A stretch of 64,000 nucleotides of DNA from Sphingopyxis sp. LK2115 (GTDB lineage Bacteria > Pseudomonadota > Alphaproteobacteria > Sphingomonadales > Sphingomonadaceae), in the NCBI RefSeq assembly GCF_014595975.1, contig NZ_JABWGQ010000044.1, forward strand, positions 62,001-126,000. Reading direction: 5' to 3'. Shown here piece by piece: positions 39,221 through 48,532 of this stretch (the first letter of the stretch is position 1; each line of letters starts with the position of its first letter). Made by a program: the position numbers and the translations under genes. The notes under the pieces were generated by a model. That model searched no databases. It saw only the letters and a list, made by a program, of their open reading frames with translations, and was not told the origin of the DNA.

Positions 39221-40123
39221 TCACGGCGCGGCATCGACCTTTGCCTGCCGCCACTCGGCACCGATCGCGCCGATCGTCTCGCGCGCATGCGCCAGCCGCG
39301 CGCCAATTTCGGGCAAGGCGGCCCAGGCGGGATCGACAATCAGGCCCAGTTCGCGGCGAAAGTCGTAACCCGTGACCTTCAGCGGCACGATGCCGTCGAT
39401 CGCGAGCGATACCGGCGCCGTGGTGATGCCGATGCCCGCGGCAACCATGCGGAGACATCGCTCGTCGCTTTCGCTGCGCAAAGCAAAGCGCGGGCGCACA
39501 CCATGGCGCGTGAAAAAGCGGCTCGTCGCCTCCAGAAACTCGCACGATCGGCGTGCGATCATCGTTTCGGCGGCCAGTTCGTCGGGCGTGACTTCGATCC
39601 GGCCGACCAGCGGATGGTCGGCGGCGATGAACATCGTCAGCGGCTCGTCATAGAGCGGGATGATATGGTCGCCGCGCTCGCCCGGACGCAGCCCGGCCAG
39701 CGCCATATGGATGCGCGCGCTGCCCAGTGCGGCGCGAAGCTCGGTATCGCCGTTTTCGACGATCTCGATCGCAAAACCGGGGCGCAGCGCCGCGACGATC
39801 GCCTGCAACAACTCGCCGGGCACCGATCGGATCACACCCAGCTTCAGCTCGGCCGCGGGCCGTTCGCCGGTACGACCGAAATCGTCCGCGGCGCGAAAAC
39901 CACGGTCGATATCGCGCGCAATCGGCAGAAAGCGCCCCCCCGCTTCGGTGAGGCGTATCTGCCGCCGGTTGCGCAGGAACAGCCGCGTCCCGACCAGCCG
40001 TTCCAGTTCGGCGATCCCCGCTGACAGCGCCGGTTGGGTAACGCGGATGCGCAAAGCCGCCTGGGTAAAGCCGCCGGCATCGACAACGGCAAGGAACTGC
40101 CGGATATGCGCGCGCTTTATCAT
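39221..40123 (-). CDS. LysR family transcriptional regulator
   Basis: A 300-residue LysR regulator. The winged helix-turn-helix spans about 1-62 ([43 protein letters not shown] region) and the effector-binding domain about 90-295. It is divergent from ivd with a 100-base shared promoter region, the usual arrangement for a LysR activator of the neighbouring operon. An alternative target is the cysD operon 82 bases downstream. The effector cannot be read from sequence. Confidence 0.88.
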   Translation of the reverse strand: MIKRAHIRQFLAVVDAGGFTQAALRIRVTQPALSAGIAELERLVGTRLFLRNRRQIRLTEAGGRFLPIARDIDRGFRAADDFGRTGERPAAELKLGVIRSVPGELLQAIVAALRPGFAIEIVENGDTELRAALGSARIHMALAGLRPGERGDHIIPLYDEPLTMFIAADHPLVGRIEVTPDELAAETMIARRSCEFLEATSRFFTRHGVRPRFALRSESDERCLRMVAAGIGITTAPVSLAIDGIVPLKVTGYDFRRELGLIVDPAWAALPEIGARLAHARETIGAIGAEWRQAKVDAAP

Positions 40124-40223
40124 AGATTTTCCTTATGCCGAAATGCGACCTCTTTCAATTTCCATATATTAGGATTTTGATGCACATTGCCGGACCATCC
40201 GGCCCTCGATCGACAGGTATTCC
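40124..40223. promoter_or_regulatory. Divergent LysR/ivd promoter region
   Basis: One hundred bases separate the LysR and ivd starts. It is AT-richer than its surroundings and contains CCATATATTAGG (about 40163-40174), a near-palindrome that could be part of a LysR site. Neither a T-N11-A consensus nor strong -35/-10 boxes can be fixed with confidence. Confidence 0.35.
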
Positions 40224-41393
40224 ATGCGCGCCACCCCCGATTTCGACTTCGCCCTCGGCGAAACCGCCGACATGATCCGCGAAACCACCGCCCGCTTCGC
40301 CGACGAACGGATCGCGCCGCTGGCCGCCAGGGCCGACGCCGACGACTGGTTTCCGCGCGATGAACTGTGGACGGCGATGGGCGCGCTCGGCCTGCACGGC
40401 ATCACCGTTGAAGAGGAATGGGGCGGGCTGGGCCTCGGCTATCTTGAACATGTGATCGCGATCGAAGAAGTCAGCCGGGCCAGCGCGGCGATCGGCCTGT
40501 CCTACGGCGCGCACTCCAACCTTTGCGTCAACCAGATTCGCCGCTGGGGCAATGCCGAGCAAAAGGCAAAATATCTGCCCAGGCTGATTTCGGGCGAACA
40601 TGTCGGCAGCCTTGCCATGTCCGAAGCGGGTGCGGGCAGCGATGTGGTGTCGATGAAGCTCAAGGCCGACAAGGTTCAGGGCGGCTATGTGCTGAACGGC
40701 ACGAAGTTCTGGATCACCAACGCGAGCCATGCCGACACGCTGGTCGTCTATGCCAAGACGTCGCCCGAGGCGGGATCGCGCGGAATCACCGCCTTCCTGA
40801 TCGAAAAGGACATGCCGGGGTTCAGCATCGGGCAAAAGATCGACAAGGTCGGCATGCGCGGCAGCCCCACCGCCGAGCTGGTGTTCACCGACTGCGAAGT
40901 GTCCGAAGAACAGGTCATGGGCCCCGAAAATGGGGGCGTCGGCGTGCTGATGTCGGGGCTCGATTATGAACGCGTCGTGCTCGCCGGGCTCCAGCTCGGC
41001 ATCATGCAGGCGTGCCTCGACACGGTCATTCCTTATGTGCGCGAACGCAAGCAGTTCGGCAAGCCGATCGGATCGTTCCAGCTGATGCAGGCGAAGGTTG
41101 CCGACATGTATGTCATGCTCCAGTCGGCGCGCTCCTATGTCTACAACGTCGCCAGGGCTTGCGACGCCGGACAGACCACGCGTTTCGACGCCGCGGGCGC
41201 GATCCTGCTCGCGAGCGAGAGCGCGGTGAAGGTCGCGGGCGAGGCGATTCAGGCGCTCGGCGGCGCCGGTTACACCAAGGACTGGCCGGTCGAACGCTAT
41301 TGGCGCGACGCCAAGCTGCTCGACATCGGCGCGGGCACCAACGAGATCCGCCGGATGCTGATCGGCCGCGAACTGATCGGCGCCGGCGCGTGA
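40224..41393 (+). CDS. ivd: Isovaleryl-CoA dehydrogenase
   Basis: A 389-residue FAD acyl-CoA dehydrogenase that converts isovaleryl-CoA to 3-methylcrotonyl-CoA in leucine breakdown. The catalytic base lies in [11 protein letters not shown] (Glu249), the position peculiar to isovaleryl-CoA dehydrogenase. The FAD segments [19 protein letters not shown]-like and [17 protein letters not shown] are present. The usual C-terminal [13 protein letters not shown] completes the fold. It heads an operon with two small membrane proteins, mccB and mccA, which fits the assignment. Its stop overlaps the next start in GTGA. Confidence 0.95.
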   Translation: MRATPDFDFALGETADMIRETTARFADERIAPLAARADADDWFPRDELWTAMGALGLHGITVEEEWGGLGLGYLEHVIAIEEVSRASAAIGLSYGAHSNLCVNQIRRWGNAEQKAKYLPRLISGEHVGSLAMSEAGAGSDVVSMKLKADKVQGGYVLNGTKFWITNASHADTLVVYAKTSPEAGSRGITAFLIEKDMPGFSIGQKIDKVGMRGSPTAELVFTDCEVSEEQVMGPENGGVGVLMSGLDYERVVLAGLQLGIMQACLDTVIPYVRERKQFGKPIGSFQLMQAKVADMYVMLQSARSYVYNVARACDAGQTTRFDAAGAILLASESAVKVAGEAIQALGGAGYTKDWPVERYWRDAKLLDIGAGTNEIRRMLIGRELIGAGA

Positions 41394-41737
41394 TCTGGCT
41401 GTGGCTGTCGGCAGCGTTGATGACGACGACGGCCGCAATCCACGCGATTCTTGGCGAGCGGCGGCTGATGGGGCCGCTGATGACGCTCGATCAGGGCATC
41501 ATGGGCGTCGACCTTGCGCGGCGCGTCTTTCGCCTCGCCTGGCACGCGCTGTCACTGCTCATGCTCGTATCAGCGGTGTCGGTCGTCTGGCCGGGCACCC
41601 CGCGCGGGCTGATCCTGCTGATCGGCGCGGCGTGGCTCGCGACCGGCCTTTTCGACGCCATTTATACGCGCGGACGCCATATCGGCTGGCCCTTCCTTGC
41701 CGCATCGGGGGCCTTCGCGCTGCTGGGGGCCACATGA
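41390..41737 (+). CDS. Small membrane protein in the leucine operon (115 aa)
   Basis: A 115-residue integral membrane protein, family unknown to me. About four hydrophobic segments span most of the chain (near 2-20, 48-68, 73-88 and 99-114). A conserved-looking [17 protein letters not shown] loop follows the first helix. GTG 41390 overlaps the ivd stop by four bases, and the stop overlaps the next small gene in ATGA. Translational coupling to ivd argues it is a real gene. It has no cofactor or transport motif. Confidence 0.7.
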   Translation: MIWLWLSAALMTTTAAIHAILGERRLMGPLMTLDQGIMGVDLARRVFRLAWHALSLLMLVSAVSVVWPGTPRGLILLIGAAWLATGLFDAIYTRGRHIGWPFLAASGAFALLGAT

Positions 41738-42012
41738 ACCAGGCCCTGCTCGACGCGCTTCAATATTATGGCGCCGCGGCGGCGACCTTTGCCGCGCTGA
41801 TCGTCTCGCTCAACCTGGGCGAGCGGTGGACCGGCTGGGCCTTCGTCATTTTCGTGACCAGCAGCCTCGCGCTGATCGCCTGGGGTTTCCTCCAGTCCGA
41901 CAGCGAAGGCATCGGGTGGCAGAATATCGCGCTGCTCGGTATCAATTGCGTCGGCGTCTATCGCCACCTTATCCGCAAAAAGGCGGGCGACCCGGCGGCC
42001 ACGCAGGAATAG
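41734..42012 (+). CDS. Small membrane protein in the leucine operon (92 aa)
   Basis: A 92-residue protein with about two membrane segments (near 14-28 and 34-52) and a possible third hydrophobic stretch (58-76), then a basic C-terminus (YRHLIRKKAG). The family is not recognised. ATG 41734 overlaps the preceding stop by four bases. It sits 33 bases before mccB, so it belongs to the same transcript. Role unknown; a membrane anchor for the pathway or uptake of substrate are guesses. Confidence 0.68.
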   Translation: MNQALLDALQYYGAAAATFAALIVSLNLGERWTGWAFVIFVTSSLALIAWGFLQSDSEGIGWQNIALLGINCVGVYRHLIRKKAGDPAATQE

Positions 42013-42045
42013 CGACATGACATGTTTAATGGGAGGTTCGGCAAG

Positions 42046-43644
42046 GTGAGCGCTCCGGTCCTGGGAACGATGGTCGATCGCGACGGCGACGCATTCCGCG
42101 CCAATGCGGCGCACAACCGCGCGCTGCGCGACGAACTGTACGCGCGCGTCGCGCAGGCGGCGCTGGGCGGCAACGAAAAGTCGCGCGAACGCCATGTTAG
42201 CCGCGGCAAGCTGCTCCCGCGCGAGCGCGTCGAGCGATTGCTCGACCCCGGCTCACCTTTCCTCGAAATCGGCCAGCTTGCGGCGTGCGACCTCTATGGC
42301 GGTGAGGTTCCGGGCGCCGGGATGATCGCCGGCATCGGCCGCGTGTCGGGGCGACAGGCGATGATCGTCTGCAACGACGCGACGGTCAAGGGCGGCACCT
42401 ATTATCCGATGACGGTCAAAAAGCATCTGCGCGCGCAGGAAATCGCGCAGGAGAACCGCCTGCCGTGCATCTACCTCGTCGATTCGGGCGGCGCGAACCT
42501 GCCGCATCAGGATCAGGTCTTTCCCGACCGCGACCATTTCGGGCGCATCTTCTTCAACCAGGCGAATATGAGCGCGCGGCGCATCCCGCAAATCGCGTGC
42601 GTGATGGGAAGCTGCACCGCGGGCGGCGCTTACGTGCCTGCGATGAGCGACGAAACGGTGATCGTGCGGGGACAAGGCACGATCTTCCTCGCCGGCCCGC
42701 CGCTCGTGAAGGCGGCGACCGGCGAAGAGATCAGCGCCGAAGATCTGGGCGGCGGCGACCTTCACGCAAGGAAGTCGGGCGTCGTCGATCACCTGGCCGA
42801 GAATGACGAACATGCGCTGACGATCGTGCGCGACATCATGTCGCACCTTGGCGCCGATGAAGGGTTCAAGGTCGACGTAAAGGAGCCGCGCCCGCCCAAA
42901 TATGATGCCGAAGACCTCTACGGCATCATCCCGCAGGACGTCCGCGCCCCCTATGACGTCCACGAAGTCATCGCGCGCATCGTCGACGGCAGCGAGTTTC
43001 ACGAATTCAAGGCGCAATATGGCAGCACGCTCGTGTGCGGCTTTGCGCATATCTGGGGCATTCCGGTCGCGATCCTCGCCAACAATGGCGTGCTGTTCAG
43101 CGAAAGCGCCGTCAAGGGCGCGCATTTCATCGAACTGGCACAGCAGCGGCGCATTCCCCTGCTCTTCCTCCAGAATATCAGCGGCTTCATGGTCGGCGGC
43201 AAATATGAGGGCGAAGGCATCGCCAAGCATGGTGCCAAGCTGGTGACGGCGGTTGCCACGGCTACGGTGCCGAAGATCACCGTGCTGATCGGCGGCAGCT
43301 TCGGCGCGGGCAATTACGGCATGTGCGGCCGCGCCTATTCGCCACGGTTTCTGTTTACGTGGCCCAATGCGCGGATTTCGGTGATGGGCGGCGAACAGGC
43401 GGCATCGGTGCTGGCGACCGTTCACCGCGACGCCGACAAATGGACACCCGAGGAAGCCGAAGCCTTCAAGGCCCCGATCCGCCAGAAATATGAGGATGAG
43501 GGCAACCCCTATCACGCGACCGCGCGCCTGTGGGACGATGGCATAATCGACCCCGCGCAGACGCGCGACGTGCTGGGCCTCGCCTTCGCCGCAACGCTGA
43601 ATGCTCCGGTCGAGGACCGCGGCTTCGGCGTGTTCAGGATGTGA
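42046..43644 (+). CDS. mccB: Methylcrotonyl-CoA carboxylase beta subunit (carboxyltransferase)
   Basis: A 532-residue biotin-dependent carboxyltransferase subunit that carboxylates 3-methylcrotonyl-CoA to 3-methylglutaconyl-CoA. [31 protein letters not shown] and [22 protein letters not shown] are typical of MccB rather than propionyl-CoA carboxylase. GTG 42046 is preferred over ATG 42022 because GGGAGG (42031-42036) stands nine bases ahead and the product matches the usual N-terminus. The stop overlaps mccA in TGATG. It works with the biotinylated alpha subunit next door. Confidence 0.93.
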   Translation: MSAPVLGTMVDRDGDAFRANAAHNRALRDELYARVAQAALGGNEKSRERHVSRGKLLPRERVERLLDPGSPFLEIGQLAACDLYGGEVPGAGMIAGIGRVSGRQAMIVCNDATVKGGTYYPMTVKKHLRAQEIAQENRLPCIYLVDSGGANLPHQDQVFPDRDHFGRIFFNQANMSARRIPQIACVMGSCTAGGAYVPAMSDETVIVRGQGTIFLAGPPLVKAATGEEISAEDLGGGDLHARKSGVVDHLAENDEHALTIVRDIMSHLGADEGFKVDVKEPRPPKYDAEDLYGIIPQDVRAPYDVHEVIARIVDGSEFHEFKAQYGSTLVCGFAHIWGIPVAILANNGVLFSESAVKGAHFIELAQQRRIPLLFLQNISGFMVGGKYEGEGIAKHGAKLVTAVATATVPKITVLIGGSFGAGNYGMCGRAYSPRFLFTWPNARISVMGGEQAASVLATVHRDADKWTPEEAEAFKAPIRQKYEDEGNPYHATARLWDDGIIDPAQTRDVLGLAFAATLNAPVEDRGFGVFRM

Positions 43645-45491
43645 TGACCATGATCCAGTCCCTCCTCATCGCCAATCGCGGAGAAATTGCCTGCCGTATC
43701 ATCCGCACGGCGCGCGATATGGGCATTCGCACCGTTGCGGTCTATTCGGACGCCGACGCGAAGGCGCTGCACGTGCGCGAGGCTGACGAGGCCGTGCATA
43801 TCGGGCCGTCGCCGGCGCGCGAATCCTATCTGGTCGGCGAGAAGATCATCGCCGCGGCAAAGGCGACCGGCGCCGAGGCGATCCATCCGGGCTATGGATT
43901 CCTGTCCGAAAACGCCGGGTTTGCGCAGGCAGTCGCCGACGCGGGGCTGATATGGGTCGGGCCGAAGCCATCGTCGATCAAGGCGATGGGCCTCAAGGAT
44001 GCCGCGAAGAAGCTGATGGCCGATGCCGGGGTGCCGGTGACGCCGGGCTATATGGGCGAGAATCAGGACCCGGCCTTCCTCGCCGAACAGGCTGCGCAGA
44101 TCGGCTATCCGGTGCTGATCAAGGCGGTCGCGGGCGGCGGCGGCAAGGGGATGCGCAAGGTGGACAGCGCGGCGGATTTCGCCGATGCGCTCGCCTCGTG
44201 CCAGCGCGAGGCGGCCGCGTCGTTCGGCAACGACCATGTGCTGATCGAAAAATATATCCTGACCCCGCGCCATATCGAGGTGCAGGTCTTCGGCGACACC
44301 CACGGCAATGTCGTCCACCTGTTCGAACGCGACTGCTCGCTCCAGCGCCGACACCAGAAGGTGATCGAGGAAGCCCCGGCCCCCGGCATGGACGAAGCGA
44401 CGCGCGCCGAGCTTTGCGCCGCCGCCGTCCGCGCCGCAAAGGCGGTCGATTATGTCGGCGCGGGGACGATCGAGTTCATCGCCGACGCCAGCGAGGGCCT
44501 GCGCGCCGATCGCATCTGGTTCATGGAAATGAATACGCGCCTGCAGGTCGAGCATCCGGTGACCGAGGAGATCACCGGGGTGGACCTGGTCGAATGGCAA
44601 TTGCGCATCGCGTCGGGCGAAGCGTTGCCGCTGACGCAAGACCAGCTGGCGATCAACGGCTGGGCGATGGAAGCCCGCCTTTATGCGGAAGACCCTGCCA
44701 GGGGCTTTCTGCCGAGCATCGGGACGCTCGAGCTTTTCCAGCTTCCCGAACAACTCGGCCGCATCGACACCGGCGTCTGTGAAGGCGCCGAGGTGTCGCC
44801 CTTCTACGACCCGATGATCGCCAAGGTCATCGCCTGGGGCGAGGACCGCGACGAAGCGCGTGCGATGCTGACGGACATGCTGGACGACAGCGCTATCTGG
44901 CCGGTCAAAACCAATTCGGCCTTTCTGATCGCCGCGCTTAATCATCCCGATTTCGTCGCGGGCAGCCTCGATACCGGATTGATCGGCCGCGACGGCGACA
45001 GCATGACCGCCGAACCGATGCCGTCCGAACAGGCGCTCACCAACGCCGCAATGGCGATGCTCCCCCGTTCGTTGCAGTCGGGGTTCCGCCTCAACGCGCC
45101 CGCCGTGCGCAGCGCCCCCTTTCTGCTGGACGGCAGGCGCGTCGATGTGCGGCTGCATGGGCCGGGCGCCGCGGAACCGGCACCGGCCATGCTCGTCGCC
45201 GAAAGCGGCGCGGTGTGGCAACTCATGCCTTGGCGTGCGCAAGGCAGCGCGGGCGGCGCGGCGGGTGACGGCGCGATCCTGTCGCCGATGCCGGGCAAGA
45301 TTATCGCGGTCGATGTGTCTGTGGGCGACATGGTGTCCAAGGGGCAAAAGCTGCTGACGCTCGAAGCGATGAAGATGGAACACAGCCTGACCGCGCCTTT
45401 CGATGGCGTTGTCGCCGAACTCAACGCCTCAGCGGGCGCGCAAGTGCAGGTCGAGGCGTTGCTGGCGCGGATCGACGCGGAGACCGAATAA
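43644..45491 (+). CDS. mccA: Methylcrotonyl-CoA carboxylase alpha subunit (biotin carboxylase)
   Basis: A 615-residue subunit with biotin carboxylase, BT linker and biotinyl domains. The N-terminal LLIANRGEIACRIIRTA, the ATP-grasp glycine loop GGGGKGMR near 168 and the MEMNTRLQVEHPVTE segment are present. The biotin-attachment EAMKMEH at 574-580 places biotin on Lys577. The gene directly follows mccB, so substrate is taken as 3-methylcrotonyl-CoA. ATG 43644 overlaps the mccB stop by one base; ATG 43650 would serve equally. Confidence 0.94.
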   Translation: MTMIQSLLIANRGEIACRIIRTARDMGIRTVAVYSDADAKALHVREADEAVHIGPSPARESYLVGEKIIAAAKATGAEAIHPGYGFLSENAGFAQAVADAGLIWVGPKPSSIKAMGLKDAAKKLMADAGVPVTPGYMGENQDPAFLAEQAAQIGYPVLIKAVAGGGGKGMRKVDSAADFADALASCQREAAASFGNDHVLIEKYILTPRHIEVQVFGDTHGNVVHLFERDCSLQRRHQKVIEEAPAPGMDEATRAELCAAAVRAAKAVDYVGAGTIEFIADASEGLRADRIWFMEMNTRLQVEHPVTEEITGVDLVEWQLRIASGEALPLTQDQLAINGWAMEARLYAEDPARGFLPSIGTLELFQLPEQLGRIDTGVCEGAEVSPFYDPMIAKVIAWGEDRDEARAMLTDMLDDSAIWPVKTNSAFLIAALNHPDFVAGSLDTGLIGRDGDSMTAEPMPSEQALTNAAMAMLPRSLQSGFRLNAPAVRSAPFLLDGRRVDVRLHGPGAAEPAPAMLVAESGAVWQLMPWRAQGSAGGAAGDGAILSPMPGKIIAVDVSVGDMVSKGQKLLTLEAMKMEHSLTAPFDGVVAELNASAGAQVQVEALLARIDAETE

Positions 45492-45502
45492 ATCCTGCGC
45501 TT

Positions 45503-45605
45503 CGTCACCCTGAACCTGTTTCGCGGTCCATGGCCCGATGTCCACACCGGCGCCGCGCCAGACGCAGGAACAGGTCATGGGTACGAAAACATGGTCAGCA
45601 TGACG
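45503..45605. repeat. Imperfect inverted repeat (family C) between mccA and the MaoC gene
   Basis: Arms CGTCACCCTGAACCTGTTTC (45503-45522) and the reverse complement at 45585-45605 agree at about three quarters of positions and enclose about 60 bases. It resembles the dispersed CGTCACCCTGAAC-type repeats of proteobacterial genomes. It separates the mcc part from the MaoC-CitE part of the locus. Confidence 0.5.
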
Positions 45606-45622
45606 AATAATGGAGAGACGGG

Positions 45623-46075
45623 ATGGCGGGTAAATATTTCGACGAATGGACCATCGGCGACACGCTGACGCACGAGATCCGCCGCACCGTGACCGAGACC
45701 GACAATCTGCTCTTCACCACGATGACGCACAATCCGCAGCCCCTGCACCTCGACATCGAGGCGGCGAAGGCGTCGGAGTTCGGGCAGATCCTCGTCAACG
45801 GCACCTTCACCTTCAGCCTGATGGTCGGACTGTCGGTCGGCGACACGACGCTGGGCACGCTCGTTGCGAACCTCGGCTATGACAAGCTCGTCATGCCCAA
45901 ACCGGTGTTCATCGGCGACACGCTGCGCGCAACAAGCGAAGTCATCGCCCTCAAGGAGTCGAAATCGCGGCCCAATGCGGGTATCGTCACCTTCCTGCAC
46001 CGCTGCATCAACCAGCGCGACGAAATCGTTTGCCAGTGCGAACGATCGGCACTGCTCAAAAAGAAGGATGCCTGA
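45623..46075 (+). CDS. MaoC family dehydratase/hydratase
   Basis: A 150-residue single hot-dog-fold hydratase of the MaoC type, like (R)-specific enoyl-CoA hydratases. The hydratase motif includes [21 protein letters not shown] (about 24-44; Asp27 or equivalent and His36/His42 are catalytic candidates) and [26 protein letters not shown] ribosome site precedes ATG 45623. It lies 17 bases after the repeat following mccA and overlaps the CitE-like lyase gene in TGATG. In this context it may hydrate 3-methylglutaconyl-CoA, replacing the crotonase-type LiuC; that is inference. Confidence 0.88.
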   Translation: MAGKYFDEWTIGDTLTHEIRRTVTETDNLLFTTMTHNPQPLHLDIEAAKASEFGQILVNGTFTFSLMVGLSVGDTTLGTLVANLGYDKLVMPKPVFIGDTLRATSEVIALKESKSRPNAGIVTFLHRCINQRDEIVCQCERSALLKKKDA

Positions 46076-46926
46076 TGCGCCTCCGCTCGCTTCTCTTCGT
46101 CCCCGGCGACCGCCCCGAACGCTTTGCCAAGGCCGCAGCGTCGGGCGCCGATGCGATCATCCTCGACCTCGAGGATTCGGTGTCGCCCGCGAACAAGGAC
46201 GCGGCGCGCGCCGCGATCGCCGATTATCTTGCGGGGACACGCGAAGTCGTGACGCTGGTGCGCGTCAATCCGCTCGATGGCCATATGACCGCCGCCGATG
46301 TCGCCGCGGTGGTCGGCGCACGCCCCGACGCGATCATGCTCCCCAAGGCCGAAGGGGCGCCGAGCATCCAGCAACTCGACACCATCCTGCGCAGCGAGGC
46401 GGCGGATGACGCGTCACTGCCCGCGATCCTGCCGATTGCCACCGAAACGCCCGCGGCGATCTTCGCGCTCGGCAGCTACCGCGAAGTCAAGGATCGGCTG
46501 CTCGGCCTGACCTGGGGCGCCGAGGATCTGCCCGCCGCGATCGGTGCGACGACGAGCCGCGAGGAGGACGGCGGCTATACCGAACCCTATCGTGTCGCGC
46601 GCGCGCTCACCCTGTTCGCCGCGCACGCCGCCGGCGCGGCCGCTATCGATACGGTGTTCCCGGCGATCAAGGACGAATCGGGCCTTGCCGCCTATGCCGC
46701 CCGCGCGCGGCGCGACGGCTTTACCGGCATGATGGCGATCCACCCGTCACAGGTCGAACCGATCAACGCCGCCTTCACCCCCAGTGCCGAGGAAGCGGCG
46801 CGCGCGCAGGCGATCGTCGATGCCTTTGCCGCCAATCCCGGCGCCGGGGTGCTGCAGGTCGACGGAAAAATGGTCGACGCGCCGCATCTGAAACAGGCCC
46901 GGCATATCCTGTCGCTGGCGGACTGA
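46075..46926 (+). CDS. CitE-like HpcH/HpaI family CoA lyase
   Basis: A 283-residue TIM-barrel aldolase/lyase of the HpcH/HpaI, CitE group that cleaves acyl-CoA substrates such as citramalyl- or HMG-CoA. LLFVPGDRPERFAKA, the DAIILDLEDSVSP metal/CoA segment (about 26-38), VRVNPLDG, IMLPKAEG and GAIHPSQVEPIN-like MMAIHPSQVEPIN all fit. The start overlaps the MaoC stop. A Mycobacterium tuberculosis relative in a leucine-degradation operon (Rv2498c, next to a MaoC-like gene) has been reported to act as a beta-hydroxyacyl-CoA lyase. By analogy this gene may perform the HMG-CoA lyase step. The alternative is citramalyl- or malyl-CoA lyase activity. Confidence 0.88.
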   Translation: MRLRSLLFVPGDRPERFAKAAASGADAIILDLEDSVSPANKDAARAAIADYLAGTREVVTLVRVNPLDGHMTAADVAAVVGARPDAIMLPKAEGAPSIQQLDTILRSEAADDASLPAILPIATETPAAIFALGSYREVKDRLLGLTWGAEDLPAAIGATTSREEDGGYTEPYRVARALTLFAAHAAGAAAIDTVFPAIKDESGLAAYAARARRDGFTGMMAIHPSQVEPINAAFTPSAEEAARAQAIVDAFAANPGAGVLQVDGKMVDAPHLKQARHILSLAD

Positions 46927-46930
46927 GACC

Positions 46931-46955
46931 CGTCATCCCGGCGAAAGCCGGGGTC
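46931..46955. repeat. Dispersed repeat, family B (single copy)
   Basis: CGTCATCCCGGCGAAAGCCG begins this copy. It contains a perfect hairpin CCCGGC-GAAA-GCCGGG with a GNRA tetraloop. It lies just past the CitE stop and shares the GTCATCCCGGCGAA core of the ccm element at 28524-28600. It may double as a transcript-end hairpin. Confidence 0.6.
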
Positions 46956-46989
46956 GCGCCGGTGCATCAGGGCGCAGGGATGGGGGCGG

Positions 46990-48528
46990 TTAGCGCCCGC
47001 GACGCCGAAACGGCCGGTGCCGCTTCATCCAGCTTTTGCCGCGGCGCCAGCTTTTCCTGAGGCCGCGCTCGGCGAAACTTTCGAACATTGCATCGGGGCT
47101 TGTCGGGTCGAGCAATTCATTGTCGGCGATGAAATCGTCCAACGGACCCGGCGCCACCAGGTCGAGCAGTTCGAGCGAACGCCCCGGCCCGCGCAGTGCT
47201 TCGATCGCGGCGATCAGCGACCCCGACGCTTCAAAGGCGCGCGCAACCTTTGCCGGATCGACGTCCAGATGCTCGCCGATCAGCGATTCGCGCAGTCTGC
47301 GGATCATCGGCCCGGCGCCGCGATTTGCAGGCAGTGCCGCGTCGATCGTGACGTCGCATTCGCTGTCGAGTCCCATCGATCGGTTGTTCATGTTCGACGA
47401 TCCCACGCGCAGCAGCCGGTCGTCGACGATGGCGGTTTTGGCGTGGACATAGATGGGATCGCCGCCCGCCGTATGCGGCACATAGATTCGCAGCCGGTCG
47501 CCATGTTTCGCCTTGGCGATCGCGCGCACCAGCTTCACCCGCGCCGCGTCCATCGCCATCTGCTCCAGCCAGCCGTCGGCGGTTTCGGGCATCACCATGA
47601 CGAATTCGGGCGCGTCCTCCTCTTCGAGACGCGCGGCGATCGCGGCAGCGATCTTGCCGCTCGTGAAATACTGATTTTCGAAATAGATGAAGCGCTTCGC
47701 CGCCGCGATCATGTCGAGATAAAGCTGCTCGATTTCGCGCACGCCGGGATAGCCGTCATATTCGGCGCGCGAACGCGAAATAGCGACATCGACATCGGTG
47801 AAGTCGGGTTCAAGCGCGGCGGGCCAGACCTCGCCATCGCCTTTGACGTCGCGCAGCGCCTTTTTCGTCGCGCGTTGCCAGCGCTCATTGCCCAGGTCGG
47901 CGAGCGCGCGGCCGACGTCCCCCGCAAGGATCATCGTCGAATCATGCCATGGCATATAGATTTTGCCGTCGGGGTTGGTCCGCCGCGTGTCACCGTCCTT
48001 GTGGCCGCGCGTGTCCCAGCGCGACGCGGCGACGTCGATGCCGCCGCACACCGCCAGATGATCGTCGAACACGGCCACCTTCTGATGATGGCTGCACCCT
48101 GCCGGATGCGCGCCATCGAGGCGAAAGCTGATCGAGCGCGTCGCTTTCCAGCGCAGGATCATCGCGACGATGCGCGGCACCAGAAAATGTTTCAGGCCGC
48201 CGAAGTTCCAGCGCAATATGTCGATGTCGCGGTCGGGCTTTGCGCGCGCAAGAGTCAGAAGATAATGACCGAGCGACTCGCCTTTGCCGAGGGCGTCGGG
48301 CTCCAGCGCAATGCGTGGATCAAAGTCCCAGCCGATCAGCAGGATACGCTCCCTGGCGCCCGCCATCAGCTCTTTCAGCAGTCGGAAATATTCGGCGGCA
48401 TCGACGATCATCCGCGCCTTGTCGGCGCGTTCGATCCGCCAGCAGTTGCGGCCTTCGACGACAATCGGATCCGGATCGCTCCCCATCGCCGCCGACACGC
48501 TTGGCGGCGGCGATGGTTGCACCGGCAC
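46990..48528 (-). CDS. Phospholipase D family protein
   Basis: A 512-residue phosphatidyl-transferase/phosphodiesterase with two HKD motifs: HHQKVAVFDD (His148, Lys150, Asp155) and VHAKTAIVDD (His362, Lys364, Asp369). No signal peptide is obvious, so it is cytosolic or peripherally attached; the C-terminus is strongly basic (SWRRGKSWMKRHRPFRRRGR). It starts 4 bases after the acyl-CoA dehydrogenase stop, so it is co-transcribed with it. It could be a cardiolipin synthase-like or lipid-remodelling enzyme. Lack of N-terminal membrane helices argues against classical ClsA. Confidence 0.9.
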   Translation of the reverse strand: MPVQPSPPPSVSAAMGSDPDPIVVEGRNCWRIERADKARMIVDAAEYFRLLKELMAGARERILLIGWDFDPRIALEPDALGKGESLGHYLLTLARAKPDRDIDILRWNFGGLKHFLVPRIVAMILRWKATRSISFRLDGAHPAGCSHHQKVAVFDDHLAVCGGIDVAASRWDTRGHKDGDTRRTNPDGKIYMPWHDSTMILAGDVGRALADLGNERWQRATKKALRDVKGDGEVWPAALEPDFTDVDVAISRSRAEYDGYPGVREIEQLYLDMIAAAKRFIYFENQYFTSGKIAAAIAARLEEEDAPEFVMVMPETADGWLEQMAMDAARVKLVRAIAKAKHGDRLRIYVPHTAGGDPIYVHAKTAIVDDRLLRVGSSNMNNRSMGLDSECDVTIDAALPANRGAGPMIRRLRESLIGEHLDVDPAKVARAFEASGSLIAAIEALRGPGRSLELLDLVAPGPLDDFIADNELLDPTSPDAMFESFAERGLRKSWRRGKSWMKRHRPFRRRGR

Positions 48529-48532
48529 GACT

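Noticed and set aside
43512-45383. Minus-strand open frame of 623 codons opposite mccA
   Set aside because: It lies opposite a complete biotin carboxylase with intact motifs, has biased Arg/His-rich composition and no domain.
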